A program made the translations under genes and the position numbers. A DNA stretch of 64,000 nucleotides from Eucommia ulmoides (lineage: Eukaryota > Streptophyta > Magnoliopsida > Garryales > Eucommiaceae). Each line of letters starts with the position of its first letter. Within the stretch, counting starts at the first letter, position 1. The DNA lies in assembly GCA_016647705.1 (NCBI GenBank), contig CM028334.1, positions 6,677,046-6,741,045 on the forward strand, written 5' to 3'. Positions 11,023 to 21,915 of the stretch are shown here, in pieces. Under the pieces are notes generated by a model that worked only from the letters and a program-made list of their open reading frames with translations, did no database searches and was not told where the DNA came from.

Positions 11023-12580
11023 TGACCATAAACCAAGCGCTTCTTGGGAGGCAACCCAAATCCAAAACTAAGTTAAATCCGTCACATCCGACTTGATTCG
11101 GAGGCGAGATTCTCTCGCCTCCCAAGTACGTGTTTTAAACCCCCGTCTTCAATATCATACTATATGCTGTCATTGGAATCACTTATGGGTCATTTTGGAC
11201 ACTACTTGTTTTAATTTCGGAAGTGATGTGTAGTATTTAAATATTAATAGTTTATGTTGTTTTGTTTTTATTGTATGCATGTTTGTTTAGGATTAGTTTG
11301 TTTAGTTTAGTTATTGTTATGTGTTGAGTTTTGACTTCATCAAGGCCATTACCCCATGATGAGTCTGTCCCCTGGTTGTTTATTGAGGTTGAGCTTAAAG
11401 CTTATTCATGTGTGATCTGTGCGCTTAACGTATCGTTTTAGTAAAAGTTATTGTAGATCTTAAATGCACGAGCATGTAAACTCAATGTATAACTGTCTAT
11501 TTGATTTGAAAATGGTTATCTGTCAACCAAATTCTTGACAATAGGGATTTTAGAACCTGATTTGGGGAAAATTCAAGACGAAATCCTAGATGAGGTAGTT
11601 CGAGAGATATGATTTAGGCATTCATTTTTATCGCTTGATCCTTTGAAGCCTACCTTGTTATATCATTATCCTTTGTTACCCTATCGAAGCTTAAAAACCG
11701 TTTCAATTTTGAACACTTAAACAAATACCTTAGTTGGTAATTTTTTTTCCAAACCTATATCCCCGATCCGAAGGCACAATTTGAGTAAATCAAGCTAGCA
11801 GTTGCAAATGCTACTTGAAGTGAGCGATTAGGTTTAGGGTGAACTTTTAATTGGTTCAGTATTCGAGTACTTAGTTGTTGCTCTTCTTTCATTTTAACCA
11901 CACCCGTGAAATTCTAATAATCGAATGAGTTTAGGGGTGTGGTATTTGTTAAAAAAAAATGTACATATAGTACAATTTTCGTTTCTTTTGACAAGTGAGT
12001 ACGTTATTTTTAAAATGTATGTTCGGGGTTATTTCAATATTATCTATGGGGTCTTAAGTGTGAGAGTGCCAAGCATGTGTCTCGGGTATCGTCAAAAGTT
12101 AACAAAGTTAACCTGTTTTCCATTTTCGATATACCCTTGGCCAAATATTTCCCGAAACCGAACCAAGTCCTAATGATCTTTTTAGATTTCTCCGAGCCTA
12201 CATTAGTGGAGAATAGAACCTAGGTCAGGTTGATGGATTCCCTATACCTAAATAGTTTTAGTCATGAACTTTATTGAGGGATAATCACATCTAATCAACG
12301 GATAGTTTTGAGTTTTATCACACACATTTTAACAGGATCTAGAATGATGCTTACTATCATTGAATGTTAAAATTCTAAAACACCACATGGTGTGATTTAT
12401 TCTTGAACTTGATAGGATTGGGGGCCGATGAGGGAGAAAATTATTTGGCTGGTAGATGATAATTCAAATCTTGCACATAATTATTTTTAGTATTTTTCAT
12501 TTTTAGTTTTTAAAATTTCGTAAATTAGTTATATTTTCGTGTATTATGTGGGTGCTTTGCTCGATAATTAGCAAAATTCT
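11023..12580. other. Non-coding interior of the TR-GAG-like element
   Basis: About 1.5 kb with no pol motif in any frame. It is T-rich with scattered short frames that I judge accidental. It appears to be a 3' untranslated region, as in other gag-only elements. Confidence 0.6.
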
Positions 12581-12595
12581 GAGTTTGGGGGTATT
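12581..12595 (+). other. Polypurine tract
   Basis: GAGTTTGGGGGTATT lies directly before the 3' LTR; GTTTGGGGGT tracts are usual plus-strand primers in Athila-like elements. Confidence 0.8.
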
Positions 12596-13785
12596 TGATA
12601 GGTGTGATCTATCTATTTATTTCTTAACCGAAATTATTAGTTTTCGAGTATGTTTATTACGTTTTAATACATTTTTATGTATTTTTGTGTAAAACAGGTA
12701 TGTGGGGTGAAAAGGCATGAAAACGGATCATAAACGATCAAATCGGACCAAGAACGGTTGAAAAACAAGCAAGAGGGCATAATTCAGAAAACCAGCCCAC
12801 CGCCGCGGCGGTCAATATGCACGGAAAGACCAAAATATTATTGACATCCCACCGCTGAGGCGGTGAAAGAACATGATGGTCTCTGATTCCACCGCCTAGG
12901 CCGTGACTTAACCGACATACCCACCACCGTGGAGGTCACTCTGCACAGCTGTTAGATATTTTTTTTAGATATTTTGCTCCCTATTTAAGTCTCTCTCCTC
13001 TCTCATTTTTTAACCCCCGGCTATAGGAGACCCCTTAGGGTTCCTAATATTTTAAGTGTGTTTTGGGGTGTGCTCAACCAATTCCGAAGGAGAAGAACAC
13101 GTTACAATAAAGGAGAAGCGATCGTTGGACGATTTTAGCGACAAATCTTCGATTTCGTTAATGGTTGTTCTTCGCTATTTTGATTGTGTTTACCGTTATT
13201 CTTTGATATTATGCTTGTTTAGATAATTAGAGAATATGGGGTTTGATACTCGGGAGAGGTAACCTCGAATTTGGACAAGGATAAACGACGATCTAATAAC
13301 CCGGGAGGGAGTTAGAAAGTGTGCAATCAATGACGTTGGGGCAAGACTCATGTGACCTAGTGTCGTTAAGACATTGAGGGAAACTTCTTTGTTGACGCGA
13401 AGTCGTATATTCACTCGTCTTACACTCGGGAGAGGTGGCGAGTGAGTTTACGATACAGATATTGTCGGATAATTCGAATGCCGTTATTGTAAACTAAACG
13501 AGACCAAACACGTTTTTGTAAACAAATGTAATCCCTAAGCAATCTTTTCCCTAAAACATCTCAATATAATATTAGTATAGTTATATTAATTAACTTAATA
13601 TTAATATTAATTAATTATAAACTCAATTTATGTCGCCTAAATAAAGTTAGGTTATGACAATCACGGTACTTGATAATAATCTCAACCAATCCCTGTGGGT
13701 ACGACAATCCCTACTCCTTCCCATCTATACTAAAACTTGACCTGTACACTTGCAGTGAAAGTGGTGACGTAATATTCCGCCACCA
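12596..13785 (+). repeat. 3' LTR of the TR-GAG-like element
   Basis: This 1190 bp LTR runs from TGATAGGTGTGATC to TTCCGCCACCA. It holds four palindrome-like motifs at 12796-12945 (for example ACCGCCGCGGCGGT), a possible TATA region near 12980 (CTATTTAAG) and the shared core (ACTCGGGAGAGG at about 13247 and 13424). Confidence 0.92.
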
Positions 13786-13790
13786 CTAGG

Positions 13791-14202
13791 AAACTAGTGG
13801 CGTAGGTTACGAATCATATACTTATGGTCAACCTGCATTATTTTCATGGCCATCTCTATTCTCATACTGTTTGTAGGCCAGAGTAAGCTTCCACTTCTCA
13901 ATGGCCTCCTCCTTTGTCCTAGCAATGGCTGCCCCCTACTATTGTTCCATCTCTTGGAGTCTCTCCTTCATGGAGGCTAGGTCTACCTCCAACTTGCTGA
14001 CCTGGGAGAGAAGTTGTTTCTTCTCGCCAAACAACTTGCCCACCTCTTCCCTAAAGGAACTCTCACTATTTATCAGCTTCATGAATTTATCATGAAATTT
14101 CTTCATGTGAGTCATGTACTAAACTTGCTCATCAATGGTTGTCTTCTCCCTCATCAGGGCCTGATAAAGGCGCGTCGCCATGGAAGCCGCCTTGAAAAGG
14201 GT
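13791..14202 (-). pseudogene. Antisense gene of element A, coiled-coil exon
   Basis: The exon begins after a clear acceptor (TGCCGTGCAG then ACCCTTTTC). The minus strand reads TLFKAASMATRLYQALMREK, HMKKFHDKFMKLINSESSFR, EEVGKLFGEKKQLLSQVSKL and DLASMKERLQEMEQ, a predicted coiled coil. Stops and a shift follow. It aligns with the element B exon at 35460-36235, including the shared DHKYMIRN versus GHRYTIRN. The 3' part is cut by the insertion ending at 13785. Confidence 0.7.
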
Positions 14203-14283
14203 CTGCACGGCAAAAAATGAGGACTTGTCAGAAATAAAATGGTAAAATGCCGAAAAGAGTTTTAGAGCCGTAAAGGGGCTTAC

Positions 14284-14879
14284 CGACATTGTGTCTTACT
14301 GTAGCTCGGTGACAACTTTGATGTCAGTCTTAGCATCGATCCTCTAAAGATCCTGAGGCAGCATGATCAGGTGGATAAACTTGGACAGTAGCTTAGGGTA
14401 GTCCAGGATCCTCTGATCGACGGGGAGATCAGTGTCCGACACGGAGAAGGTCTCAAAAGTTTGAATTGTGCTCGGCTGCGAATCTTCGGTGGTCATCTTC
14501 CTCTCTTGGAGAATCTCTAAGATGATCCTCTCCATACTCGTCTTTTTGCGACCTTCAGCCTCGATGTACACCACTTTTCTCTTCCCTTTATACTGGTCGT
14601 CGCCAACTTCGGTCTGCTCGGCGAAGGAGGGAGAAACTAGCTCCGGTTGCGAGGACGATTCCTTTCTCGGTGTCGCTCTCATCGATGCCTCCCTTCTCGG
14701 TGTGATCTCTACCCATCTCGGGGCATCGTAGGGGGAGTGCCTTGCCGCAGTTGACACCCCGCCCTCAGGTATTCCCTCTTGGGAAATTCTGTCCTGGGGT
14801 CGGGATGCTTGTCCCTTCTTAGGTGTCTCTTTGGCTACTTTCTGCCTCATCATCCTCTTCAGGGCTGCCTTGTCCATGT
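14284..14879 (-). pseudogene. Antisense gene of element A, DMDK exon
   Basis: The exon starts after TTGGCAG and reads DMDKAALKRMMRQKVAKETP, followed by a polar, low-complexity stretch and KGKRKVVYIEAEGRKKTSME. It is open for 180 codons (to 14344), then a TAG, and ends at a GTAAGC donor at 14283. Element B has DMDKVALEKLLKKRAV at the same place after an equivalent intron. The basic N-terminus and polar middle suggest a nucleic-acid-binding or nuclear protein, but this is inference. Confidence 0.72.
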
Positions 14880-14965
14880 CTGCCAATGAAACAAAACGAC
14901 ACTTAAAAGATGAAAGAAATGCAAGTGTCCAAAAAAATGCTGAGAAGAGAAGATAGTTTATTTTT

Positions 14966-15144
14966 CGTGGTTTTCAGGTCAAAAAAGGGTATTGGCAGGC
15001 CTAGTATACGGTAGAAGTGGAGATCGTAAAAGGTTGATTTCAGAAGCTCCCCAACGTTGTTGAAGATCGTGCCGAGAGTGGTGTCCCTTTGCTGCTAAAT
15101 TAGAAGGCTTGACTTTGCTCTTCGCCTACTTTTCTTCTCGGGAA
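14966..15144 (-). pseudogene. Antisense gene of element A, VPEK exon
   Basis: A TTGCAG acceptor at 15145-15150 is followed by sequence that, with the last base of the previous exon, reads VPEKKSRRRAKSSLLI and then TIFNNVGELLKSTFYDLHFY. Element B reads VPEKASGRRVRPNAQI and YTNVNKLLESTLHYRHFY. One stop is present here. The downstream donor is no longer recognisable in this copy (in B it is TG|GTAAG). Confidence 0.68.
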
Positions 15145-15231
15145 CTGCAAGGTAGAAACACAAGAAAAAATATCAAAGTTAGAAAGAATGATCGGGAAGG
15201 GAACCCCTCACCAAGGCAAAACAAAACTCAC

Positions 15232-15850
15232 CTACGGTGCTTCACTCCCTCAGGATGGGATTGCTTTTCTCCTCCGTCGGGCTGAATTCCCAACCAGTGC
15301 CCCCAAGGTAGAAGTACATGGGCTTCCAATTTTTAATGGATGACTCCAGGCCATGATAAAACTATCGCCTGGAGGCGATATAACACCAACCCTTCTTGGA
15401 GGGCATGGATTTGGGAAAGAAGAGAGACCTGAGGAGAGCGACAGATAGTTCGATCCCCTTTGCCTGATAGATAACGTAAGTGGCCACGAAGACCCTCATG
15501 CAGTTCGAAGCGAGACGTGACGGACACAGCCCGTACTCCAAGTAGAGGGCCCTTATCCACGGGTGGATAGGAAACCTTAAATCACCATCCAGATTCTCCT
15601 GGTACACAGTGATAAAGCTCCTGGGAAGAGCGCATGCTCTCTCCTCTGCACGGAGAAGATGGATTTTTACTGTGTCAAGAAAGGTATAGTTGCTCCAAGC
15701 CAAGCCGAGCTCAACCTCCGTTATCTTTGATTTAATCCTCCAGATGAGACTTTTTGGAGGAACGACACTGCAATGAGACGCTTGAGGCTGAGGAAGGGCC
15801 TCTAGAGCCTCCATCAACCCTGCATTAGACCCACCCTCGTTGGCCGGACC
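15232..15850 (-). pseudogene. Antisense gene of element A, gypsy-type transposon domain exon
   Basis: The minus strand reads ALPRSFITVYQENLDGDLRF, PIHPWIRALYLEYGLCPSRL, ASNCMRVFVATYVIYQAKGI and a FFPKSMPSKKGWCYIASRR end. This is the domain catalogued as putative gypsy type transposon (Transposase_28), found in antisense ORFs of Tat-like elements; its activity is unknown. After a shift it continues NWKPMYFYLGGTGWEFSP and ends at a consensus AG|GTGAGT donor at 15231. Element B has the same exon at 22118-22714 plus 25506-25602. Confidence 0.8.
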
Positions 15851-16139
15851 CGAGCTAAGCCTAATGGTGGGGTCCTAGAAAGACCAGGCCCACCACTCTC
15901 ATCGAAATGACTAGATGTCCCTACTGTCAAGGCATGGTACAATTGAACAACACTGCTAGATAGACGTAGTTGCTCCTGTGAGCTGGGAAGCAGGGCCGAG
16001 CTGGGCTCAATCTACTGAAGCGGAGAGACCGATAGGGTCCAGTCAAAGAGAACGAACATCAAGCTTATGTTAGATCTAGAAGAGGAAAGAGAAGAAGAAG
16101 AAGACAACGAATAAGAGATGACGAAGGAAGAAAGGGGAT

Positions 16140-16213
16140 ACCTACCGGGAAGAGAGGGGTGCTTCAGAAATCTCTGAAGTGTAGAAATGAGCATGAGGTA
16201 CCCCATTTATATA
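16140..16213 (-). promoter_or_regulatory. Promoter and leader donor of the antisense gene (A)
   Basis: Minus-strand TATATAAA lies at 16206-16213. About 60 bases downstream is CCG|GTAGGTA (donor at 16140-16145), a good splice donor that suggests a leader intron. Element B has the same pair at the same spacing (21916-21923 and 21989). Confidence 0.65.
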
Positions 16214-16592
16214 GGGTCGTGTCCTACTAAACCGTTGCAATATCGGACAGTCCAGAATGCCTGGGTTAGTGTGCCAATCAGAGAAGTACGGACACGTGTC
16301 CATTATCCAATGGTTGAGTAAAATGCGTGTTAGGGAAGTCGAAATGGTGCGGGATTGGTGGGCCATTTATGGGCCTACCGTTACTGTCTTGGGTCGCCTG
16401 TCCTTATGTCTGGACGGTCCATTCCTTTTTTTTTGAGAGAAGTCCTTCCTCGGAACGGTGTGGCTCCATGGTCCCGAAGCGAACAAACACCTCGAACTAC
16501 TTCCAGAAAATAGGAAGACCTTAAACAGAGGGCAAGGTAGAGTCCCTAGTACCTCAAGTTCTTTCTCGGCACTAGGTACTAGGTGGAAATTG
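16214..16592. other. Spacer between antisense promoter and 3' LTR of A
   Basis: About 380 bp with no credible gene. It ends in a degraded polypurine stretch (CTAGGTGGAAAT) before the LTR. Confidence 0.55.
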
Positions 16593-17435
16593 ATGAGTCT
16601 AAAAATAGTCATCCCCAAGCACCCAATAGAATATTGCCACGTATCTATAAACTCTTAGCAAGGCTCATTCCTACTGATGGCGAGTATAGAGATTCCGCCG
16701 ACCAGAGACATGACTCAACACGGGCCGGTCATCCCAAGAGATCATCCATGCTTACCTCCGGAAAGAGCTGTCGTCGGGCTGGGAAAGCCACTTCCCATCT
16801 CGTCCATGTTCTCAGGCCGACGCTCCCCATCTAAAGATTTAACTTTACAAGCTCCTCCACAGAAACATCACATACCCGACTACAGCCATCCAAGAAGGGC
16901 AGGGAAGGAAACTCCCTACACGGTGGGTTATCCGTCCGCTTGCGTACACTCACCACCCATGGGCCCCAACAAGAAGGCCAAAAAGTCCAGGCCCACCAGT
17001 TTAATCTTTCCACGCGCCCACACGGTTGTCATATGCCCAGATGAGGATGTTAATTACTGCTTAGACCTCTAATCCTCCAAATGCTAATCTGCCCACTACC
17101 TATATAAGAAAATGTGGCAGTGTAGTAAAAAGGTGATGCATACTTGCTTTTTGAATACATTAAGCATTTTACCATTTTTCCCTGAGCTCTTACTTTCACA
17201 CCGGATGGGACACACCGGGTCCATTCCGGTAAGTCTTTTGTGTAGGTGACAGCTTGGAACCCAACCTAAGACAGACTGATACCTTTCTCAGACAGTGAGA
17301 TTTTTTGGATCACCAACTGGTCAGGACTCATCTCGAACCACTCCAACCTCACCCCATCACGAAAAAAGACCAAAACACCCTGACCAGACCAGACCAGACC
17401 ATACTGTTAGTGTTGACCAAGATTTGACATCGATA
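16593..17435 (+). repeat. 3' LTR of element A
   Basis: It starts TGATGAGTCTAAAAATAGTC; element B's LTR starts TGATGAGTGTAAAAATGGTC. It ends near TTGACATCGATA, where B has TCGACATCGACA. TATATAAG at 17101-17108 is the likely TATA box. Further shared words are CAAGTCTTTTGTG and GGTCAGG. The frame 16677-17072 inside it is accidental. Host sequence follows for 44 bp. Confidence 0.8.
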
Positions 17436-17479
17436 GACTGCATGGAGAAAATAGTGCTTAACTTATCTCTAAAATTTTA

Positions 17480-18304
17480 GGCCCCGTTTGGTAAACGTTC
17501 CCATCCCAAAAAATTTCATCCCATTCCCAGATATTTGGGATTTCTATTTGGGCATATCATTTGGTAAATCTATTTCCGTTTCCATTTCCATCCCAAAATT
17601 AAGAATCATTCTCACTTTTTATTAATAAGTGAGAAACCAAAAAAAAATTGTTTCTCATAATTCCCATCCCATTCCCAACCAAAAAAAGGCACAGCTTCGT
17701 CTTCGTCTGCTCCATCACCTTTATCACCTCCATCACATTCGTCACCATCCTCCATCACCTCCATCACTTTCATTCTCCATAATCATCCTCCATCACTTTC
17801 GTCGTCTTCGTCTGTTTCTTCTCCATCCACCATCGCCTTCGTCGTCTTCATCTGTTTCTTCTTCAACCGTGTTCTTCACATCCTCCGTCCTCCTCTAGTT
17901 CGCCTTCCTCCTCTAGTTTATCATCCTACTCCTTCCTTCGTCTTCTACAACCATGTTCGTCGCCATTGTCTTCGCCTCGTTGTCGTCCTCATCTTCATCG
18001 ACTACTTAGGATTTCGATTTCGTCCTAATATCGATTTTGATTTCGATTTCAATTGGAGTTTAGGGTTCGATTTCAATTACAATTTTGATTGGAGTTTAGG
18101 ATTTCGATTTCGACTGTGGTTTAGAGTTTGATTGCTTGATAATTTCTTGATTGTGTTTTAGGCTTCGTTTTTTATTTCTTGGATAAAATTGTTATCAAAC
18201 ACGATTCTATTCCCAGATCCAAATAGAATTCTTATCCTATCCTATCTCATCCCATTCTCATGCCACTGCATGGGATGGGCACGAAACGGTTACCAAACGG
18301 GGCC
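17480..18304. mobile_element. Harbinger/Tourist-like non-autonomous DNA element
   Basis: Terminal inverted repeats GGCCCCGTTTGGTAA and TTACCAAACGGGGCC flank 825 bp, with TTA at 17477-17479 and 18305-18307. A TTA target duplication and GG(G/C)CC...GTTTGG ends fit PIF/Harbinger. There is no transposase. The interior has CATCACCTCCATCAC-type CT-rich repeats (17700-17890) and GATTTCGATTTC repeats (18010-18120). A decayed relative lies at 44588-44917. Confidence 0.85.
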
Positions 18305-18404
18305 TTAATTTACGCACATCTAAACTTTGATTATTGTGTCAAATTCATCCCCCATTCCAATTTGATCATTAGATTTATCCCCCATATTCTTCTTTCACGT
18401 TACT

Positions 18405-19803
18405 TGATAGGTGTAAATTATCTTGTTAATTTTTGAGTATGTTTAGTATATTTTATTACGTTTTAATTCGTTTATATTCTTTTTGTATTAAATCAGGTGT
18501 TTGAGGTGAAAAGGTATGAAAACGAAGAATAAATGATTAGATCGAATCAAGAACGGTCGAAGAACGGTAGAAAAGCAAGCAAGGAGGCAATATTCTGAAA
18601 ATAAGCCCACTGCCTCGGCGCCCAGACCACCGTCGCGGCTGTGAAAATACAGAGAAGGGTCTATAGATGTTGTAAACTCACCACCTAGATAGTAGGATTT
18701 ACCGCCTAGGCGGTGAAACTACAAGATGGTCCCTGAATCCACTATCTCCTCCACCGTTGTGGCGATCACTGAATCGACATACTCACCGCCTAGGCGGTCA
18801 CCTCTGCACAGATTTAAGATATTTTTAGGATATTTTTTGCACCCTGTTTCTTCTCCTCTCCTCTTCATTTTCACAATACACCTCCATAGACTAGAGGGGG
18901 ATATTAGAGAGTGTTTTGGAGGAGCTCAAGCAAATCCTAAGGAGAAGAACACAAAGCAACGAAGGAGAAGCGATCTTGGAATGTTCTTAGCAACAAATCT
19001 TCGGATTATGGCTAGTTTTTATCGTTTCTCCCTTCATCTCTTATCTTAGGATTATTGTTTGAGCATGCTTAGGTCATTTTACATTGTATAAACGGTTATG
19101 ACGATGAGCTAAACATGGATTGTTTTAGGGATTAACATATATTTATAAAAATATGATTTGGTTGAGTTTGTATTTCGTTTATGGTTGTTCTTTATAATTT
19201 TGATTGTGTTTTCCGTGTTTTCTTTGATTATATACTTATTTAGATATATTGAGAATACGGGGTTTGACACTTGGGAGAGGTTACCCCGGATTCGGACTAG
19301 GATTTAAACACAACACGACAATCTAACGACCCATGAGGGCGTTAGAAAGTGTGCAATCGATGACGTTGGAGCGAGACTCACGTGACTTAGAGTCGTTAAG
19401 ATATTGAGGGAGATTTCTTCGTTGACACAAAGTCGCGTATTCCCCTGTCTTACACTCAGGAGAGGTGGCGAGGGAGTTTACAAACCGATATTGTCAGATA
19501 CGCGAAACACCGTTAATGTAAACTAAAACGAAATCAAACGCATTTAAGTAAATGAAGTTAATTCCTAGGCAATCTACTTCCCTAAAACATCTCATATTAA
19601 TATTAGTATTAGTATAGGTTAAATTAGGTTATATTAGTATTAATATTAATTAATTAAATTCAATTTTTAAGCGCCTATATAAAATTAGGTTATGATAATC
19701 GCGGTAGTCAATAGTAATCTCAACCAATCCCTGTAGATACGATACTCGATCGAAAGGTCCGTTATACTAAAACTTGACCCGTATACTTGCGGTGAAAGTG
19801 ACA
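18405..19803 (+). repeat. LTR copy of the ACTCGGGAGAGG family
   Basis: It starts TGATAGGTGTAAATTATC and carries ACCGCCTAGGCGGTGA motifs (18609-18800), a GGGAGAGGTTACC core (19272) and the terminal words ACTTGCGGTGAAAGTGACA. The 3' edge departs from other copies after GTGACA and I see no matching target duplication, so it may be a truncated or partial LTR. Confidence 0.82.
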
Positions 19804-20349
19804 AATATAAGATGTGAAAGATTTACATGTATTTATATATTTGGTGTGATACTTTTTGAAACCTACAAGTCAAGGCTCAATGTGTTAGAGAAGGCACGCT
19901 ATTTGCAAGAACACACTACTCTTCGAACGAACCAAATATTAAAATCAAGAAATTTAGGTTGTATAATCAAAGAAATTTATTCTAAAAAAAAATTAATCTA
20001 TTTAATAAATAAAGTTTCTTTAATCCAAAACTATTCGTACTAACATATACAAACAAATATACAAAATATATCCCCATAAACTTTTTATACATTTTCCATC
20101 TGCTTTAGTCTCTTAGTCGATTAATCCCAATATGTGATTTGATAATATTCTTCGAAGTACGGCTTGGATTGATCCCTAAATGAATCGAGTTTAATTCTCT
20201 CGGAAGCAATATAATTGTCTTGCCTCTAACAGTATCCTCACGAATAATTTCATAAGGATATTGCCTATGGAATATCTAGTAATCTTATTCTAATTCTGGA
20301 TATCTAGGGTAGATATGCTTTGATCCTAGGTGGTAGGAAGAATCAAAGC
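19804..20349. other. AT-rich flank without recognisable gene
   Basis: No motif identifies this 546 bp. A plus-strand frame (19774-20043) starts inside the LTR and looks accidental. Confidence 0.5.
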
Positions 20350-21400
20350 TGTCGATGTCGAATTTTGATCGACACCAGTGGTATGGTCTGGTTAGCCTTG
20401 GATGATGTTGGAGGGCTCTGGAATGGAGGTCTTCAATTCGTGTAGCTTCTGATCCATGGAGAAGCCTCTCGCCGGGAAGGGGAGGTTCAGTATCGAAAAG
20501 GACCCAAAAACCTTCTAAGCCGAGAAGAGGAGGATCAGAATACCTTGTGACCCTTGGAGAGATGAACTGGCGCTTGAAATTGAGCAGTTTTGGGAAGAAT
20601 GAGCACCTAGAAACCTGCACAAAAGACTTGCCGTGTGTTCCCGGCGGGTCCGCTCCGACGTGAGAATCAGCGTACGGGGAGAATAATTTATAGTGTAATT
20701 GCCGAGAAGCATGAGTAGAGTTCATCTACATTTAAGCAATTGTATGCTCTCCTTTTTATAGGCAAGGTGGAAATTAATTTAGGGGCTAAGCATGAATTAA
20801 TGTCTCCTCAAGATCATATCATGCTATCAACTTGGCATGTAGCCAATGGAAATGTACCAATGGGCTCTTGTTTTGTCCATGTTTAGGAAATATTTTGGTT
20901 AGGGAAGAGAGCCACAAATATGCTTGTAGATATTTTGGGATATTTTAGGGTATTTAGGAGGTGGAGAATCAAGCCAACTCATGAACTGAGGAGGACACAA
21001 CCTTGCTGTGGCCGGGATGAGGAGATTGACCCTTGCCTTTCCCCGGTGGTCAGAGATGGGAAGGGGAAAGGTATAGTGCCTCTCTGCCCCGCCCTTCTCA
21101 GATAATTGGAGACGAGGATGAGGGTTTGGCTTGAGGAGCCATTTGGAGTTAGTTCATAAGGTGAGTACTGCTGCGAAGGAGAACACCAAGATGGGGAGTG
21201 GTCGCCCATCCTGGCGATGACTTGTGGGCTACCCTGGAGAATATTGAGTCTTTTGGGGTGATTGGTGCAGTTGGAGACGTTTCTCTTCTTGGTACATTCT
21301 CCATACGTAGTCTTTGTCGTGCTTTGAACTTTGTAGGGAGTTGAGAACGCATGGCGGTCTTTGATTGATTGCGTTGGAGTGACCATTTTTACACTCATCA
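20350..21400 (-). repeat. 3' LTR of element B
   Basis: On the minus strand it starts TGATGAGTGTAAAAATGGTC and ends TCGACATCGACA, giving 1051 bp. A minus-strand TATAAAAA box is at 20753-20760. The polypurine tract GGACTGGGGGGCTAC lies next to it on the minus strand (21401-21415). Minus-strand frames inside (20285-20725, 20979-21398) have no protein motif and lie in LTR sequence. Confidence 0.82.
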
Positions 21401-21915
21401 GTAGCCCCCCAGTCCCTAGTGTTTAGAAGAAGCTCAAAATACTGGAGACTCTATTGTGAGCCCTTTCTGAAGTTTTGATGTACCTATCAGAGCTTTTTGA
21501 GGTGTTAGCGACTTTATTTAACCTTTGAGGAGCGCTGTGTAAGAGTTAGGTTTTTTTTTTCGGGAAGAAAACGGGCGATTCCAGGACGGGTACAGTCAAC
21601 CCGAGAAAAGAAAGGACGACCCGAGAATACAAACAGGCGACCCAAGAATAGCAATGAGTGGCCCACCCTAGATTAGCGAGAAAGTTGCGAATGGTCACGC
21701 GTGCATCCCATCGCGTCTGCGTCCCTCTACTGTCGTTTCTTTAGTGGTGCCTCTTTAGTAGCACCTTCTAAATACGACCAGACGTGCCCAGACATACCGC
21801 TTACCCAACAGTCGAGAAGGGGACACGTGGCCGCACAGCCTTTGAACGATGCGCTTTTTCCAGGTGCTTTTATAACATTTCCAGGTGCAACAGTTGGGAT
21901 GGACGGGCGTCCTCC

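Larger units (their letters stand above)
9457..13785 (+). mobile_element. Gag-only LTR retrotransposon (TR-GAG-like) in the antisense gene of A
   Basis: Two LTRs of the ACTCGGGAGAGG family flank a 2.6 kb internal region with a primer-binding site, a degenerate gag and a polypurine tract but no pol. Terminal-repeat elements with only gag have been described in plants as TR-GAG, and this fits. The flanks are CCAGG (9452-9456) and CTAGG (13786-13790), a 4/5 match likely to be an aged target duplication. Gag and PBS type resemble Athila. The left LTR is much shorter than the right. Confidence 0.88.
1319..17435 (+). mobile_element. Element A: Tat-lineage Ty3/gypsy retrotransposon, 5' truncated
   Basis: Order on the plus strand is gag, protease, reverse transcriptase, RNase H, a second RNase H with a different motif set, integrase, a non-coding spacer, an antisense gene, then a 3' LTR. 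The second RNase H between RNase H and integrase is a hallmark of the plant Tat lineage (Tat/Retand/Ogre), and an extra antisense ORF between integrase and 3' LTR is known in Grande and Retand elements. The 5' LTR and gag start are missing because sequence at 1318 interrupts them. Two later insertions (1469-2864 and 9457-13785) inflate its length. Many stops and frameshifts show that it is dead. Element B is a second copy on the opposite strand. Confidence 0.85.

Noticed and set aside
16677..17072. Plus-strand frame of 131 codons
   Set aside because: It lies wholly inside the 3' LTR of element A; the composition is not protein-like.
17629..17898. Frame rich in His, Pro and Ser
   Set aside because: Produced by CATCACCTC repeats in the Harbinger-like element.
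20285..21398. Minus-strand frames of 146 and 139 codons
   Set aside because: They lie in the 3' LTR of element B and have no recognisable motif.
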